64,000 nucleotides of DNA from Triplophysa rosa. Taxonomy: Eukaryota; Chordata; Actinopteri; Cypriniformes; Nemacheilidae. The stretch lies in NCBI RefSeq assembly GCF_024868665.1, contig NC_079891.1:33595204-33659203 (forward strand), written 5' to 3'. Made by a program: the position numbers and the translations under genes. The notes beneath the pieces were generated by a model. That model searched no databases. It saw only the letters and a list, made by a program, of their open reading frames with translations, and was not told the DNA's origin. Positions 46,201-58,349 of this stretch are shown here, in pieces; position 1 is the first letter of the stretch, and each line of letters opens with the position of its first letter.

Positions 46201-49200
46201 ATTCTAGATCAGTTTAAACCAAATAAAATGCTAAAAAAAATCTGCAATATGTTTAATTCTGAATCAGTATTAGTTTGATACCCGTGTCAGCACAGGTGAT
46301 GTGGAAGTGAGCGGACTGGTCCCTTCAGGATTTAAAGCAAATGTTCCACTGGATGAGCTCTCAAAGAAGCCGCAGTCAGAATAACCCGGCAGCTCTGTCG
46401 GCTGTGCACGGTAACTCATGAAAATATCTGTAAAAAGGATGCATGGGTTACAAAAATCAACTACATTTTGTTTGGAGGACTGTAGACACAACATGGCGAA
46501 ATCCATGTAAGGGGACCTGCGGTGTATGTAGATAGAAATAGCTCATTCTAAGGTAATAAAAACACAACGCTTCATTATGTAAGGTCTTTATACACCTCTG
46601 AACAGAGCGCTTTTCCACCATCGCGCCGAACTGTTCCAAGCACAGTCTGAAACGGTTACAGTTATGTTTCCATGTGAGCCTGGTTCGATACGGCACGATT
46701 ACAAACTGTTCTCGGCTCTGAATCTTCATTAGACAACCGTGCCGAAACGTGCTAATGAATGCGCGCAGAGGCGTTAGAGCTCAGTCTCTTGTGTTACCAA
46801 GGCAGCACGTGACGCGTTTGTGTTTACGTTCTAAAAATGTCTGTTATCAGCCCTGCAGTGGAAACTGAAACCATTTACGTACCGGCTGGCATGGATCGGC
46901 ACGGAGTGGAACGATTAAGCAACGAGAACGATTCGGCGCGATGGTGGAAAAGCGCTCATAGTTATATGGCATTTCTGTCAATAGATCCTCCAAAAAATTA
47001 GACACTGAAACCTCTGGATTAAACACTTCTGCCTAGCACATTAGCAAAGCACATTCGTTTTTACCACATCACACATGACATTCAACACTATTAGTAAGAA
47101 AGCTAGAAAATAGGCAACACACACACACACACTTACCACTTTGATAGTATTAAACTGCAATAAATATATCAAGTTTGTCCTTAATGCGAATAAAACGTTG
47201 GGCTACTGTATATATCTGTGGAGGCATTTCTAACCTCCTGGAGTATGTGTTTATATCTGTGAGCACCCTTGGCACTGCTATAATGAGACACAAGCAGAGA
47301 GACGGGAGAGAGAGAGAGACCAAGTGCCTCGTGATTCAAGAACTGCCAGCTGACCACAGCGGTCACTGCCAGGAACATGACGGTCATACACAGGTACACA
47401 CACACACACACACTGCTGAACTCTCATGAACCTCCATTCTTCTCTCCGTGACTCTTATCCTTTAACTGATCCTCGACAGATAAGGAAACGCCCCTCAGAG
47501 GACACACCGCCAGGGGTAAACTCAGCCACTGTCCTTCTTTTCACCTCAGAACTGAAGCTCTTTCACATTTACACCCCCCAAGAGCCACATCAAACGAGAA
47601 CATGTCCATTTTGTGGTGAACCAGAGCGACCACGACTTGCGCAAGTGAACTTTTCAACTTCCATAAAGATCTCCGTCATTTTAGACACAAAGGTCTATCA
47701 AAAGGAAAAACATCTTAACATAAATGAAACAGTATTATTTCAAATAATTTTACATTCCAGTGTTTCCAAAAACAGGAGAAATACCTTGTTTTCACTAAAT
47801 GTAGGACCATTTAAAGTGATAGTTCACCCAAAAATGAAAATTCTGTCATCATTTACTTACCCTCTTATCATTTCAAACCGGTATACATTTCTTTGTTCTG
47901 CTAAACAAACCAGACAGAACTCGTTGAGTCCCCATTGGCTCCTATAGTATTTCTTTCCCCTACTATGGCAGTAAATGGGGGATGAGATCTGTTTGGTTAC
48001 CGACATTCTTCCAAATATCTTCCTTTGCGTTCAGCAGAACAAAGCAATTTATACAGATTTGGAACAACCTGGGGGTGAGTAAAACGGAGTGAGTGACAGA
48101 ACTTTCCTTTTTGGGTAAACTGTCCCTTTAAGGCCATTATAGCTGTATTTTTTAATCAATTACTTTAATGAATTTAAATAAGTAACGCTAAATGCATTAT
48201 AATGCATAGTCATTTTTGAAGCGATCATATGCAAATTTTGAGACTATTGCAAAATATTAATTGTGATTATTAAACACAATAAAGAGCATTAAATACTATG
48301 ATTATAATTCATTTCTGTATCCAACGCATTTATATATAAACACAAATTGTACTGCTCATTATTGAAACTGAATAAATGCTGTTGTATAACTTTAGATAAA
48401 AAATAAAAGATTCACATTTTTCACATTTTATATCTATTTAAGAGTAAATCAGGACCAGACATCAAAGCCAAAGAAATGAACTTTCAAAATGAGGAAGGCC
48501 ACTATAAACTCACCCGGTATGTCCATCAGATCATCCAGGTTGGGCTGCAGGGGTGTCAGGCCGGGCTGGATCATATCTGCATTACTAGTGTAGGCTTAGA
48601 TGACAGGACACATATCATTACAATGTGAAACACAGCTGTGTTGCTAGATGTGTGTGTATATGCGATTTAGTCATTTAACGTTCCTTGTTTTTGGGTGTGG
48701 CGTCCTTCCTGCACACCTTTTAAAATATCACATGACTAGTATATTCTCAATTTCTAAAGTCCCTGATTCATTCAAATCTCCAGCACATTTGAAGGGGGAC
48801 ACGTAAAGGCAGTTTTCTTTTCAGAATGAAATATTTCTGAGCAGTACTGACTGTTTTGGCGGTCTCCACTCCACGAGGTGGGCTTCTGGGTCATCGTGAA
48901 CAGTGTGTCTGAGATGTCCGACAGAAAGCAGTCCAAGTCAAACATGTGCACCTCTTCTGATGTTGCCTCAGGCTCTGGATAAATCTGATTGGTCCACTTT
49001 TCCAACCCCGCCCTACAGATAGGCCCCTATTAAAGACAATAAACACGGTAAAAAAAAGTGCTCAAACAATGATTTAAAGGGATACTTCACCCAAAAATGG
49101 AAATTTGATCATCATTTACGCACCCTTAAATTGTTCCAAACCGGTATACATTTCTTTGTTTTGCTGAACACACAGGAAGAAATTTGGAAGAATGTCAGAA

Positions 49201-52200
49201 CTCACAGTAGGGAAAATCAATCCTATGGGAGTCAATGAGGGGTGAGATTTGACAATCTTCCAGATATCTTCCTGTGTGTTCAGCAGAACAAAGAAATGTA
49301 TACAGGTTTGGAACAATCTAAGGGTGAGTAAATGATGACATCATTTTCATTTTTTGGGTGAAGTATCCCTTTAATATCCTATGAAAATGAATTAAGAGAC
49401 CGCTGTAGACGATGTCAGCCGAAAGGCAAGTCATATCAGAAGAGGAGCAAGTTATTAGATATTGATCAAATATTTTAAACATTTTAATTTCATGTTGGCT
49501 TAAAGTTGAACAACAATTAAGTCACACAAACACGAATGAAGACAGATCCGATGATAACCTACTCACAGATTTATGAGAAAAATCCGATCTAGACTCGAAA
49601 AGCTCCAATGTCGCTGAATTCTCAAGTCTAGGACTAAGACTTGACGCGGGCCACATCTTTATAGGGATACCCAGAATCACACACCAGTAATGATTACGTC
49701 TTTCCTGAACACTACCTACGTTCAATTTGTCTTTCTTTTTTCTTACACACAAAGGGTGTCAAATTATAGCATTGACTGGGTGATGTGTTTGTGACCAGAA
49801 ATGAGGCTCGTGTGTGTATGTAGGCCTCTGTGCTTGCGTGCAAAGTCTTAATGACAGCAGTTTAACGGAAATGTGTAAAAAGGCAGAAACCCCCTGCCCG
49901 ACCCATTATGTTTTCACTTTCAAGCTTCACGGTATCAGTGAGGCGGGCGACTTTTTTTGTTCCTGACCCAGTTCCTCACGTGTGGAGTCAGAGAGCAAAA
50001 CTCATCGCCTCCTGTTGGCACACAGACACACTGCAGCTCAATACTGAACCCTACGGGACCATCAGAACAATCTAACAAACTAACTAAACATACGCAAATC
50101 AAAATCTTTTGATGTTGGAGAAAGAGTTTATATTCTTCGAATGGCTAAAAATAAAATTGACATTATATGAGGCTGCAGAATTGAGTCTTTTCATCAAGTC
50201 TTGTTTTAGGGTTTTCGTTATTATTTGGATGAAACCTTCGCTGGTTTAAAGAGATAGTTCACCCAAAAATGGAAATGTCTTCATTTTTTCATCTGCAGAA
50301 CACAAAAGAAGATCTATTGAAGAACGCTGGCGACCGAACAGCATTGGTCCCCTTTGACTTCCAATGTCCACTGAGACATTTCTCAGAATATCTTCTTTTG
50401 TGTTCCACTGTAAATAAAAAGTCATACAGGTTTGGAATGACATGAGGGTGAATAAATGTTGCAAGAATATTTATTTTTCGCTTTAAAGGAATACTTCACC
50501 CAAAAATGAAAATTCTGTCATCTCCTTCGAGTTGTTCCAAATCTGTATAAATATATTTGTTCTGATGAACGCAGAGAAAGATATCTGAAAGAATGCTCAT
50601 AAGCAAAGAGATTTTGCCCCCCATTGACTCCCATAGTAGGAAAAATTACTTTATCATTTTTTTGTTCTGTTGAACACAAAATACATTTTGAAGAATGTAG
50701 GACAGCAAACAGTTCTGGGGCACTTTTGACTACCATTGTAGTTTTTCCTACTATGGCAGTCAACGGGGGGCAAAATCTGTCAAAATTTGTCTTGTTATAA
50801 GCATTCTTCCAAAATCTTTCTCTGTGTTCATCAGAACAATGACATTTATACAGATTTGGAACAACTCGAAGGTGAGTAAATGATGACAGCATTTTCATTT
50901 TTGGTGAAGCATCCCTTTAAGCAGGTCTCGTAGCTTGGACAACCCGGCATATGCACGAATCAGAATTTTATAAAAAACAAAATGTGCTGCAGTTTAACAT
51001 ATCGCAGTATGTGGGTCAGATTTGATTAAACAGGCCGAATGTGCATTTCTCAAATCGCCTGATGGAACAGAAGGGAAGATTAGCACTTTTGTCGCTGAAA
51101 GCATCAGGTGACTCATTTTCTCACCAATAACAGGGATGTGACGCACACAAACCTTCACGTTTACGTTTTCTCACGTTTTTCTTTTTCACTTTTCTCGCCA
51201 GCTGAGTGGCGCAAAAACAGAGAAAACTATTCAAAGAAATGGAGAACAAACATGACCCGAACTGCTAGCCTACTAAACCCTACGCTACACGATCAATAAT
51301 CACACCTGGTCACTAACAGAGCTGCGTTACAGCCGAAAGACACAGAAGAGACACATCGCCGTCCAACAGCATGAGACACAACTGAGGTGCGGATTAGCCG
51401 ATGAGCACTACAGTGCTTAACAAATTTATTAGACCACCACTCAATGTATAAGATTTGTGCCAGTGCTCCCAAAACTGCCAGTATCCATGCATTTTCGAAT
51501 TTACTGTTTTACAAGGCAGAACAAAATAGTAAAGCACTTTATTTTATTACAGTTTTTATTAGAAGTCCTTAAAGTCCCCGTGAACTGGAAGTTGCGATCG
51601 TTTTTACTTCCGCATTTTGACGCATTTGGAATGAGGAAAAATAGTGGGCGTGGCTTTTGTCTTTCTCTGTGATTTGATTGGATGTATAAAAACAGCCGTT
51701 GCATTTTGAAATGGAACTGGCAGCAGACTGACAGTTGAAGGGGGAGGAGTTAACGGATGCTCCGCCCAAGCCGTCTAACATACGTCATCTAAGATGGACA
51801 GTCATTACAGGATGGAAGCGCATTTTCAGATTTTAACTGAAGATTATGACTGCACTTGAATTTAAAAAAGAGAATGACCCACATTAATAAACGATTTACA
51901 ATAAACGCTGCAATATTTCCTGAAAAAATAGCTATTGTAATTTTTTATTTCACTGGGACTTTAATAGAAAAATATGTTTTTTAATGGTTGAACGTTAAGC
52001 TCGATTAAATTCTGAGTTCTGAGAGAAGTTGAATGTGCTGGCTCAAATTTGGGTATTAAAACTTGAATGAATTATTTGCCTAATAAATGACAATAACATT
52101 TTCAGTTTTAAAGAAGTTATTATTTGTGTTTTCCCTTAATGATGAGAAATGGTCTTATAAATTTGTCAAGCACTGCATGTGAGAAACAGCCAAGAAAGAT

Positions 52201-55200
52201 CTACAAGCAAACGTGAAAATGCTTTATCGTGAGCTTTGCCCGTCTCACCTTCTGTAGCATTGACAGCAGATCCTTGTTCTTCTGAAGCTACAAAAACACA
52301 GAAAATGACGCTGTGATGTCTTATGATTCTATTTTAGCTTCAAAATTTGAAAATGAACTGATCCTAAAATGATATGCAGCATGGGCAAATTATCACTCAT
52401 GCTCGTGAATATGGATCTGTGAATGTTCCATTCCGAATGTTCTGTGCACTTCATGAAATATTCACTTATACTCACTCTTTTTTTATAGTAAATCCTCCAC
52501 TTGTGATATTCTTTGATGACCACCTCTATCCGCCTCTTCCAGTAGCTGCCCTCCAGAACAATCGCCTGACAACATCACACGTGCCGAACGTAAACATCAA
52601 CATGCACTTTGATGTGAGCTAATCTACATAATACACAATGCTGATCCTGTATATCTAACTGTTTATTGATATTACTTATAGATTTATGGATAACTCAGCA
52701 ACTGTGTGCTGGTATAATGGTTTTGTGGATTAGAAACATCCGGCTCACCTCAGGTTTGCGGTGGGCATCGGCCTCCGAGCCTTCCAGGGGAGTGACAAAC
52801 CCACACACAGGGTTCTTCCTTTTCTCCACATCTGCCACACAACGGCAACACAAACAAGTTCAAGATGCAACCAGATTTTTTACAAGAAGTAAGTTTTTTT
52901 TTTAAAGGAGACTCACATTGAATGAACCAGGCTCTCCAGATGCCATTATTCAGCCGAATTTTATCTCTCCACAGTAACCGCAATCCTTTGAAAGACTTCC
53001 ACTTAGGTGACACAATTTTCCCACTGCGAAGTAACACAAACATTGAGCTTCGATTACTTCAAATAAAACAATGCACTTTTTTGGCACTTGGTTTGATGCA
53101 CTTGCTTATAGGTTTTAATTCAAATAAAGATTTTTTTATGGTCAAAATAACCATAACACACAGGACATTTGTTTGAGACATAATGTTCTTCAAGATGCAG
53201 AACAGTGGTGAAATTGTCCTTTCCCCTGTAAAAACGTTAATTTTATTTCATTTAACGGCAGTAATGTGACAGGCACTTTGAACTGTGTTTGCAGACAGAA
53301 TAATTTCATCAGTCTAATGCGTCGACACAGTTTCCCATCTGCCAATATACAGACGGCACTTTACACCATCTACTGTCTGCTGTAGTGAGTTAACCTCAAA
53401 AAACACACAAGACAAGAGTGTTGTGTTCACTCTGTTGCTAAGAACCCATTGAGAATGATGGGTAAAATGACACGAAATGTCACCAGATAAACATCACTGA
53501 TTCAACTTTATTAAGCTGACAGTTCACAAAGAAAATCTGTACATGTCCCTGCTGGGATACTAGATCTAAAGGGCAGCTATGTGGCAAGTATAAAAGAAGT
53601 AAATAGTTAACAGTAAAGAATAGTTTTTGTCCAACAGAAAAAATGGGGACTATCTACATTTGCTAAGAAAAACATATTGCTTTGTGGCCCAGATCTCTAT
53701 TATATTCTTGTCCATCTTTCAATGTAAGACTATGGCAGTTTTCCCAAATGTTCCCCGTTTCCAAAAAATAACATTCTTCTGTGTTCCCTTCTCTCTGGAC
53801 ACACATACAGTCCGACAATTAATTCTTTTGAAGATGTTTGAGGCAAAGCTGGCGAAGATGTAAATTGTTACATCCCAAGATAGTGTAGCATCCAAACACA
53901 TCACCGTTTTTAAATGTTTTCATGAGATTGAAGCATAATGCCCTGTAACACCATCATACCAACCAATGAAAATGTTTCAAACGCGCTTAAAGCTTTTTAG
54001 CCCAACATATCCCTTCAAACCTTCAATGAAATAAGATCATATACAGGACTGTGTGGTTCAAACGGGAGTCTCAATTTAATAAATGCGACGTTTATAATCA
54101 CAGGATTTATTGGTCAGAGGTTAGACAGCTAAGAGTTGCTTTCGATGTTGTAATATTGTGGGTTAAAGAAAGTGACACACGTTACTCTAACCCCAGTTAC
54201 TCTGTAACTCTCACCTTGTCTGTTTTCCAACTCCTGTCAAAGTCCAGATTTCACAGCTGTTTCGAAAACAAGATCTGAGTTCTGAAAGCGACTGTCTCTC
54301 TTAAAGTGATAGTTCACCCAAAAATGAAAATTCTGCTCACACTCATGTCATTTCATACCTGTATAAATTAAAGAAAGATATTTGGAAGAACGTTAGCAGT
54401 TTTCAATTCTGTGACATCATTGACTGCCATAGTAGGGAAAATTAAATGGTTTGTGTTACTATATTCTTCAAAATATCTCACTTTGTGTTCAACAGAACAA
54501 AAAGATATACAATATTTTTTGGATGATGTCACAGAACTGAAAATTGCTAACATTCTTAAAAATATCTTTCTTTGTGTTTAACAGAACAGAGACATTTATA
54601 TAGGTTTGAAACAACCTGAGGGTGAGTAAATGATGACAGAATTTTTCATTTTTGGGTGAACTATGCCTTAAAGGTAGCACTTCCATTTTTACCAAACATT
54701 AGCCTATTCACATTTATTCAGCAAGTGTGCTTTCATTCCGTTTTTTATACATACAGTAAAATACATGTATTAAGAAGAACCCGCGGTTATTCATTCATTA
54801 CGTAATGCTTGTTTTTAAACCAAAAGTGTTGCCCATAGAATCTTTAACATTTTGGGGTTCATTATAAATGTTAATTGACATTTGAAATAGAAACTTCATA
54901 GAGGCAAACACAGACTGCGTAAAACAAAAGTTTACAAATGCACATAAACTCCAGACATCGCATGAAGCTGATAAATAGGAGAGAATGTTTAATAGCCTAT
55001 ATATACATATTGCAGTGGGTAGAATTTGAGTGGAATTGTGTTTACCTGTATGCCAATGTCATGCATTCAAACAGGCGCGTGAGTGTAGGGTCAATGCTGA
55101 GACATCTCGAGCTCAAAGGACCGAACCTGTAAGTCTGGCAACCCGGTTTATTAAAACTGTCAATATTATAACGGTTATCGCGATAAAGAGCTACGCTTCT

Positions 55201-55392
55201 CCTCCTGATGGAATCACTGTGAGGCGAGGAGACCATGAAATGTCCGCTGTGGATCACTTGAGTCCGCCTGAGCGATCCGAATCCCACGCCCGCGTCCACA
55301 CTGGGCAAATGGTCGTCCGGATCTGAATCGGACTCCGAATCCGGTCCTATTTGATTGGGCTCCGGGTTCTCAGAGTACTCGGCCTTTGCCAT
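42607..55392 (-). CDS. mlxipl: mlxipl, carbohydrate response element binding protein ChREBP (complete, 902 aa)
   Basis: A bHLH-zipper transcription factor that, with Mlx, activates glycolytic and lipogenic genes in response to glucose metabolites. It shuttles between cytoplasm and nucleus. Seventeen coding exons: 55392-55046, 53023-52917, 52831-52749, 52565-52476, 52287-52249, 49026-48852, 48594-48514, 46427-46282, 45740-45101, 44870-44812, 44245-44020, 43924-43833, 43733-43614, 43476-43349, 43262-43139, 43042-42913 and 42728-42607 (stop TAG). Phases close exactly to 2709 nt. Marks: HSGHFMVSSPHSDS (MCR1), LTRLFECMTLAY export signal, KIRLNNGIWRAW 14-3-3 region, RRIEVV...EYHKWRIYYKKR nuclear import signal, NADMIQPGLTPLQP (MCR6), bHLH-zipper at about 696-778, and a C-terminal dimerization domain. 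LDCFLSDISDTLFTMTQ and QQQLPATGVPIT point to MLXIPL over its paralog MondoA/MLXIP. Human is 852 aa with the same exon number. Confidence 0.95.
43349..43733 (-). CDS. mlxipl: mlxipl exons 13-14 (bHLH-leucine zipper)
   Basis: Exon 13 (43733-43614) encodes the basic region and helix 1 (RRITHISAEQKRRFNIKLGF). Exon 14 (43476-43349) encodes helix 2 and the zipper (ISKATTLQKTAEYISKMQQE). The E-box-contacting His-Glu-Arg residues are present as H..EQKRR. Confidence 0.95.
45101..45740 (-). CDS. mlxipl: mlxipl exon 9 (large low-complexity transactivation exon)
   Basis: 640 nt, the longest exon, Pro/Ser/Thr-rich, between ttttcatttcag and gtatgtgg. It ends with SCLANLLSSGSHE, corresponding to the NNPCLTQLLTAA block of the mammalian protein. 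Confidence 0.9.
45768..46196. mobile_element. Angel-like palindromic MITE in mlxipl intron 8
   Basis: TTAAAGGGACAGTTCACCCA left, GGGTGAACTATCCCTTTAA right, lying 28 bp from the acceptor of exon 9. Inner arms AACAGTTCTTGGCCACCATT and inverse, loop with ACTCCCATAGTAGG. Confidence 0.9.
46605..46957. mobile_element. MITE with 26-bp perfect terminal inverted repeats, mlxipl intron 7
   Basis: Bases 46605-46630 are the exact inverse complement of 46932-46957 (core TTTTCCACCATCGCGCCGAA). 353 bp, GC-richer than the intron, non-coding. Confidence 0.88.
47811..48131. mobile_element. Angel-like palindromic MITE in mlxipl intron 7
   Basis: TTAAAGTGATAGTTCACCCA left, GGGTAAACTGTCCCTTTAA right. Arms with TTTCTTTGTTCTGCT and inverse; loop CTCCTATAGTATTTCTTTCC. 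Confidence 0.88.
48514..49026 (-). CDS. mlxipl: mlxipl exons 6-7 (acidic patch and MCR6)
   Basis: Exon 6 (49026-48852) carries FDLDCFLSDISDTLFTMTQ. Exon 7 (48594-48514) carries ADMIQPGLTPLQPNLDDLMD, the glucose-responsive MCR6 region. The exon 6 acceptor is placed at taatag, because the nearer ctgtag is out of phase with exon 5. Confidence 0.88.
49074..49374. mobile_element. Angel-like palindromic MITE in mlxipl intron 5
   Basis: TTAAAGGGATACTTCACCCA left, GGGTGAAGTATCCCTTTAA right, 50 bp upstream of exon 6 in transcript sense. One of the best preserved copies. Confidence 0.9.
50246..50486. mobile_element. Angel-like palindromic MITE in mlxipl intron 5
   Basis: TTAAAGAGATAGTTCACCCA left. 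The right end is degraded to AATATTTATTTTTCGCTTTA then A. It shares its terminal TTAA with the next copy. Confidence 0.8.
50483..50920. mobile_element. Angel-like palindromic MITE in mlxipl intron 5
   Basis: TTAAAGGAATACTTCACCCA left, GGTGAAGCATCCCTTTAA right. Directly abuts the previous copy at a single shared TTAA. Confidence 0.88.
51569..51964. mobile_element. MITE with TTAAAGTCCC ends, mlxipl intron 5
   Basis: TTAAAGTCCCCGTGAACTGG at 51569 faces TTTCACTGGGACTTTAA ending at 51964. The interior has GAGTTAACGGATGCTCCGCC and no ORF of note. Confidence 0.78.
52249..53023 (-). CDS. mlxipl: mlxipl exons 2-5 (14-3-3 binding, MCR4, nuclear localisation)
   Basis: Exons 53023-52917, 52831-52749, 52565-52476 and 52287-52249. 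They encode GKIVSPKWKSFKGLRLLWRD, then YVEKRKNPVCGFVTPLEG, then YWKRRIEVVIKEYHKWRIYY followed by KKR. The 13-residue exon 5 reads LQKNKDLLSMLQK. These are the most conserved parts of the low-glucose inhibitory domain. Confidence 0.93.
54301..54671. mobile_element. Angel-like palindromic MITE in mlxipl intron 1
   Basis: TTAAAGTGATAGTTCACCCA left, GGGTGAACTATGCCTTAA right, with AAAGAAAGATATTTGGAAGA and inverse in the arms. Confidence 0.88.
55046..55392 (-). CDS. mlxipl: mlxipl exon 1 (MCR1-MCR2)
   Basis: ATG at 55392-55390. Residues 1-116 contain an acidic Ser/Asp leader, the MCR1 motif, and an extra stretch CQTYRFGPLSSRCLSIDPTL before the export signal. The donor gtaaac splits the codon shared with SGKIVSPKWK. 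Confidence 0.93.
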
Positions 55393-56309
55393 ATCTCAGC
55401 TGAGGTTATTCTTGAATCTCGAGTCTTCAGATGGTTAAATGCGGTTCGGGAGAGTAATGCCATGTGAAGGGTTCAAGCCACACCTCAACTCTCCTGCTGA
55501 ATCTAAGGGTCAAAGATCAAACGCGTGTGTTGCTAAAAATGATCAAAACTATCTGGTTAAGTTGGTGGTGAGTTGTTTCAGGCTTCAGATCTGACAGCTT
55601 GAGGGCGGTCTAAACTCGCACACAGTTGTGTAGATCTGTCACAACTATTGATCTGCTGAGTTATTGGGCAGCTATTATTAGTAACGTTATGTTTGATTAG
55701 TGAATGTTTGCATTTAAGTTACCTAAATCCATTCTGTCTGAAATTAGTTAAATATATGTGTATATATACCAATTTAACAAACGGGAATAAATATTTAAAA
55801 TAAAAAGAAATATAGCAATATTTAAAAATATATACGTCAAATTATAATAAATATTATTAAAACAAATAGTGATTTTAATTACATTTTTATAAAAAATATT
55901 TGATTACATTTTTATTTTAATATTTTAAATAAAAAATAAACTAATGTTTTTTCTTTTGAGGTTTGGAAACAAGGAACTAGGCGTAAATTTCTATCACAAG
56001 AAAATAACTAAAATACATTTCTTTAACTTTATTTAATTATTTATGTTAAGTATTTTTATTTCTTTAAAAATCTTATAATTGAAATTGCACTATATATCAA
56101 TGATTAAAAACGGTCAGAGACCAAATATTTTTAAGCGCAGAGGCTTCGGACTACAATTTCCATGAGCCATGAAATCACTTCCGGGTGTCAGTGACGCCGC
56201 CGGAAGTGTAAAAGTCGTTGATTGAGCGCCAGCCGTCAGTTGTTTTTGTGTTTTTAAGGAATAAAAACTGCTGGTGGGGTTTTTAGATAGTCATTTATAC
56301 TTCCCGAAC
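55393..56309. promoter_or_regulatory. bidirectional interval between mlxipl and rpain
   Basis: The 917 bp between the two ATGs holds both 5' UTRs and promoters. The left part near mlxipl is mixed sequence, 55.74-56.1 kb is a 350-base AT-rich block, and the rpain proximal promoter with ETS sites is at 56.15-56.25 kb. The AT-rich block in the middle argues for two promoters and not one shared core. Confidence 0.5.
56176..56208. promoter_or_regulatory. paired inverted ETS sites in the rpain promoter
   Basis: CACTTCCGG at 56176-56184 and its exact inverse CCGGAAGTG at 56200-56208 face each other about 100 bases upstream of the rpain ATG. Such GABP/ETS pairs are typical of TATA-less housekeeping promoters. 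The assignment is by motif only. Confidence 0.55.
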
Positions 56310-57915
56310 ATGGACGCGGTACGGAGACACAGATCCATGTATAAAGGCACAACGCCACCATGGAAAGAGACGTACAGAAAGGTACAAGTCATGCTTTATC
56401 ACGAGTGTGTCGATTCTGTTTTGGTGTTTTTATTTTTGGTAAAAAACTCATACATAAGTTAAATAAACTCAGAAACCATCTAGAATGTACTAAAACCAAT
56501 TCACATTAACTCCACATTGAACTGCAGGCTCTATAGATATTAAACTCGTAACTAACGTTATATAGACGTATTATAAAATGTATTATATAAATTCCTGCTA
56601 ATAAGAAACATCAAAAATGATCAATTCTGATAGATTTGAATGGTTATTGTATACGTTTTAATGGGAATCTCTGATGGTTTTATGTTCTTTTGGATAAAGG
56701 ATCCCACTGAATGACATTATGTTCAAATGTGTATCCTCAGCGTTGTGTGGAGAGGTTGAAGAACAGCAGGTCCAGGTTACTGGAGAAGTTCCGTCAGATG
56801 GGAGACAGTTCGGGCCCCTCCAAGCGATCTCTGCTGGTGCAGGAGGTGATGGAGGAGGAGTGGAGCGCCTTGCAGTCCTCCAGCCACGGTCTCCCATCAC
56901 TGTGGAATGGACACGGCATCAGGGAGGTGCGTGTATCAAGATCACAAATCTGTGACATAATGAGTAAATCACTGGTAATGTTTTCTACTTGACCTTCTGC
57001 TTTACTCCACAGGTGTACACCGCCCAGCAGGAGTATGATGAACTGTCAGCGTTTGAGGAGATTCAGCAGGAGCTTGTAGCACAAGGTTACACTGGCGTTA
57101 ACCTCTTGATATAACTCTTGTTTAGCAAAATAAAAATTACAGATTGAAGTTCTAATGGTCAAAAGTCTTCAGCATTCACAAATGGCTCATTGAGGCTGTT
57201 ATCTCTATAAAATGATTTGACAAAATTACAAATCACAAACACTGATAGACAAATTGAAAACTGGTAATGGTGTGGAAACCCTAATAACTGCGATATTTCT
57301 CTCTCTTCAGAGCTTTCCATCCTAGAGGAATATCAGAACAACATACAGTATGAAGAACATTATTTAAACTCCATGTTGGAGAAAATGGAGCAGAAGGAAC
57401 AGCTCATATGTCCACTGTGTCATGTGTAAGACTTCATGATAAAATCATCATATTCATCATCATGACCGCTGGTATATAACGTACTCCTTATGATTCTCTC
57501 ATTACAGGAATAATCTGACAGTCAACAGTCATTTTACATCATGTCCATGTGGCCTTTACATCAACACGATTGTGAGTTTGTTAGAATAAATGTGTTCAGA
57601 AGACTCCCAGAAAGCCTTTTTAAACATTACTCCAATGTTCACCTGAGTCTCGTCTCTTCACAGGGCAGGAACGTTACATCTGAAGTATTGCAGAATCTTC
57701 TAGAAAGACGGGTCACAGAGCACATTGAGGAATGTCTGTACAATCCCACGTTCTCCATGGCCTTCCACACAGACGGCTCACCAAACCTCATGCTCAGCTG
57801 TAACGTACGCGTGTTATTTACAGTCAATGTAATTTAACTCTGAAGTGACTTGTAAGACAATGAATGTGTTTTGTTTCTGCTGTAGGTGTGCGATTATCTT
57901 ACAGTTGTACTGTGA
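56310..57915 (+). CDS. rpain: rpain, RPA-interacting protein (complete, 226 aa)
   Basis: RPAIN (RIP) binds replication protein A and carries it into the nucleus. Seven exons: 56310-56381, 56741-56926, 57013-57085, 57311-57425, 57508-57571, 57664-57804 and 57886-57915. Phases close to 681 nt with stop TGA at 57913. Family marks are LYK/MYK...WKETYRK at the N terminus, LLVQEVMEEEWSALQS, and EEIQQELVAQE. A C-terminal zinc-binding region follows, with CPLC, CPCG, EEC and a final SCNVC. Human RPAIN is 219 aa. A polyadenylation signal lies 78 bases after the stop. The gene diverges from mlxipl (918 bp between start codons) and converges on c1qbp. Confidence 0.95.
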
Positions 57916-57992
57916 GCGGTTCGTCCACACAGAAGACGGTCGATGGATGCTTTAAGTGTTTTGATTTGAAAGTGATTTTATTTCTGTGAAAA

Positions 57993-57998
57993 AATAAA
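57993..57998 (+). terminator. rpain: rpain polyadenylation signal
   Basis: AATAAA 78 bases after the rpain stop codon, followed by a T-rich stretch (TTTTAAGTTTGTCTTC). Confidence 0.75.
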
Positions 57999-58349
57999 GA
58001 CTACTTTTAAGTTTGTCTTCACTACATTTATCTGAGTATAATGTAAGGGTAAGCAATACTCTGACCTGAATTTGTCAGCCAAGTTCTTCTAAACATTGTC
58101 TCAATGAGACGTAATGTAAAAGTGATATTTGACATCCTGTTAATAAAACTATTTTCTTCAAGTCATTAACAGTGTTTCGGTCATGTAAGACTTGACTTCT
58201 TTTGATTATATTTTTGCATAAAGCCTTTTAAGGTACTCACTCAGGTAATGAAGTTTGTATCAAAAAATAAGTTCAATAATTCAAAATTCAATAATTTATT
58301 GAAAAGGCAATAATTAGACTACAACGCAGAGTTCAAATTTTATGATATC

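Noticed and set aside
57639..57827. Minus-strand ORF opposite rpain exon 6
   Set aside because: Shadow of a well-supported coding exon on the plus strand.
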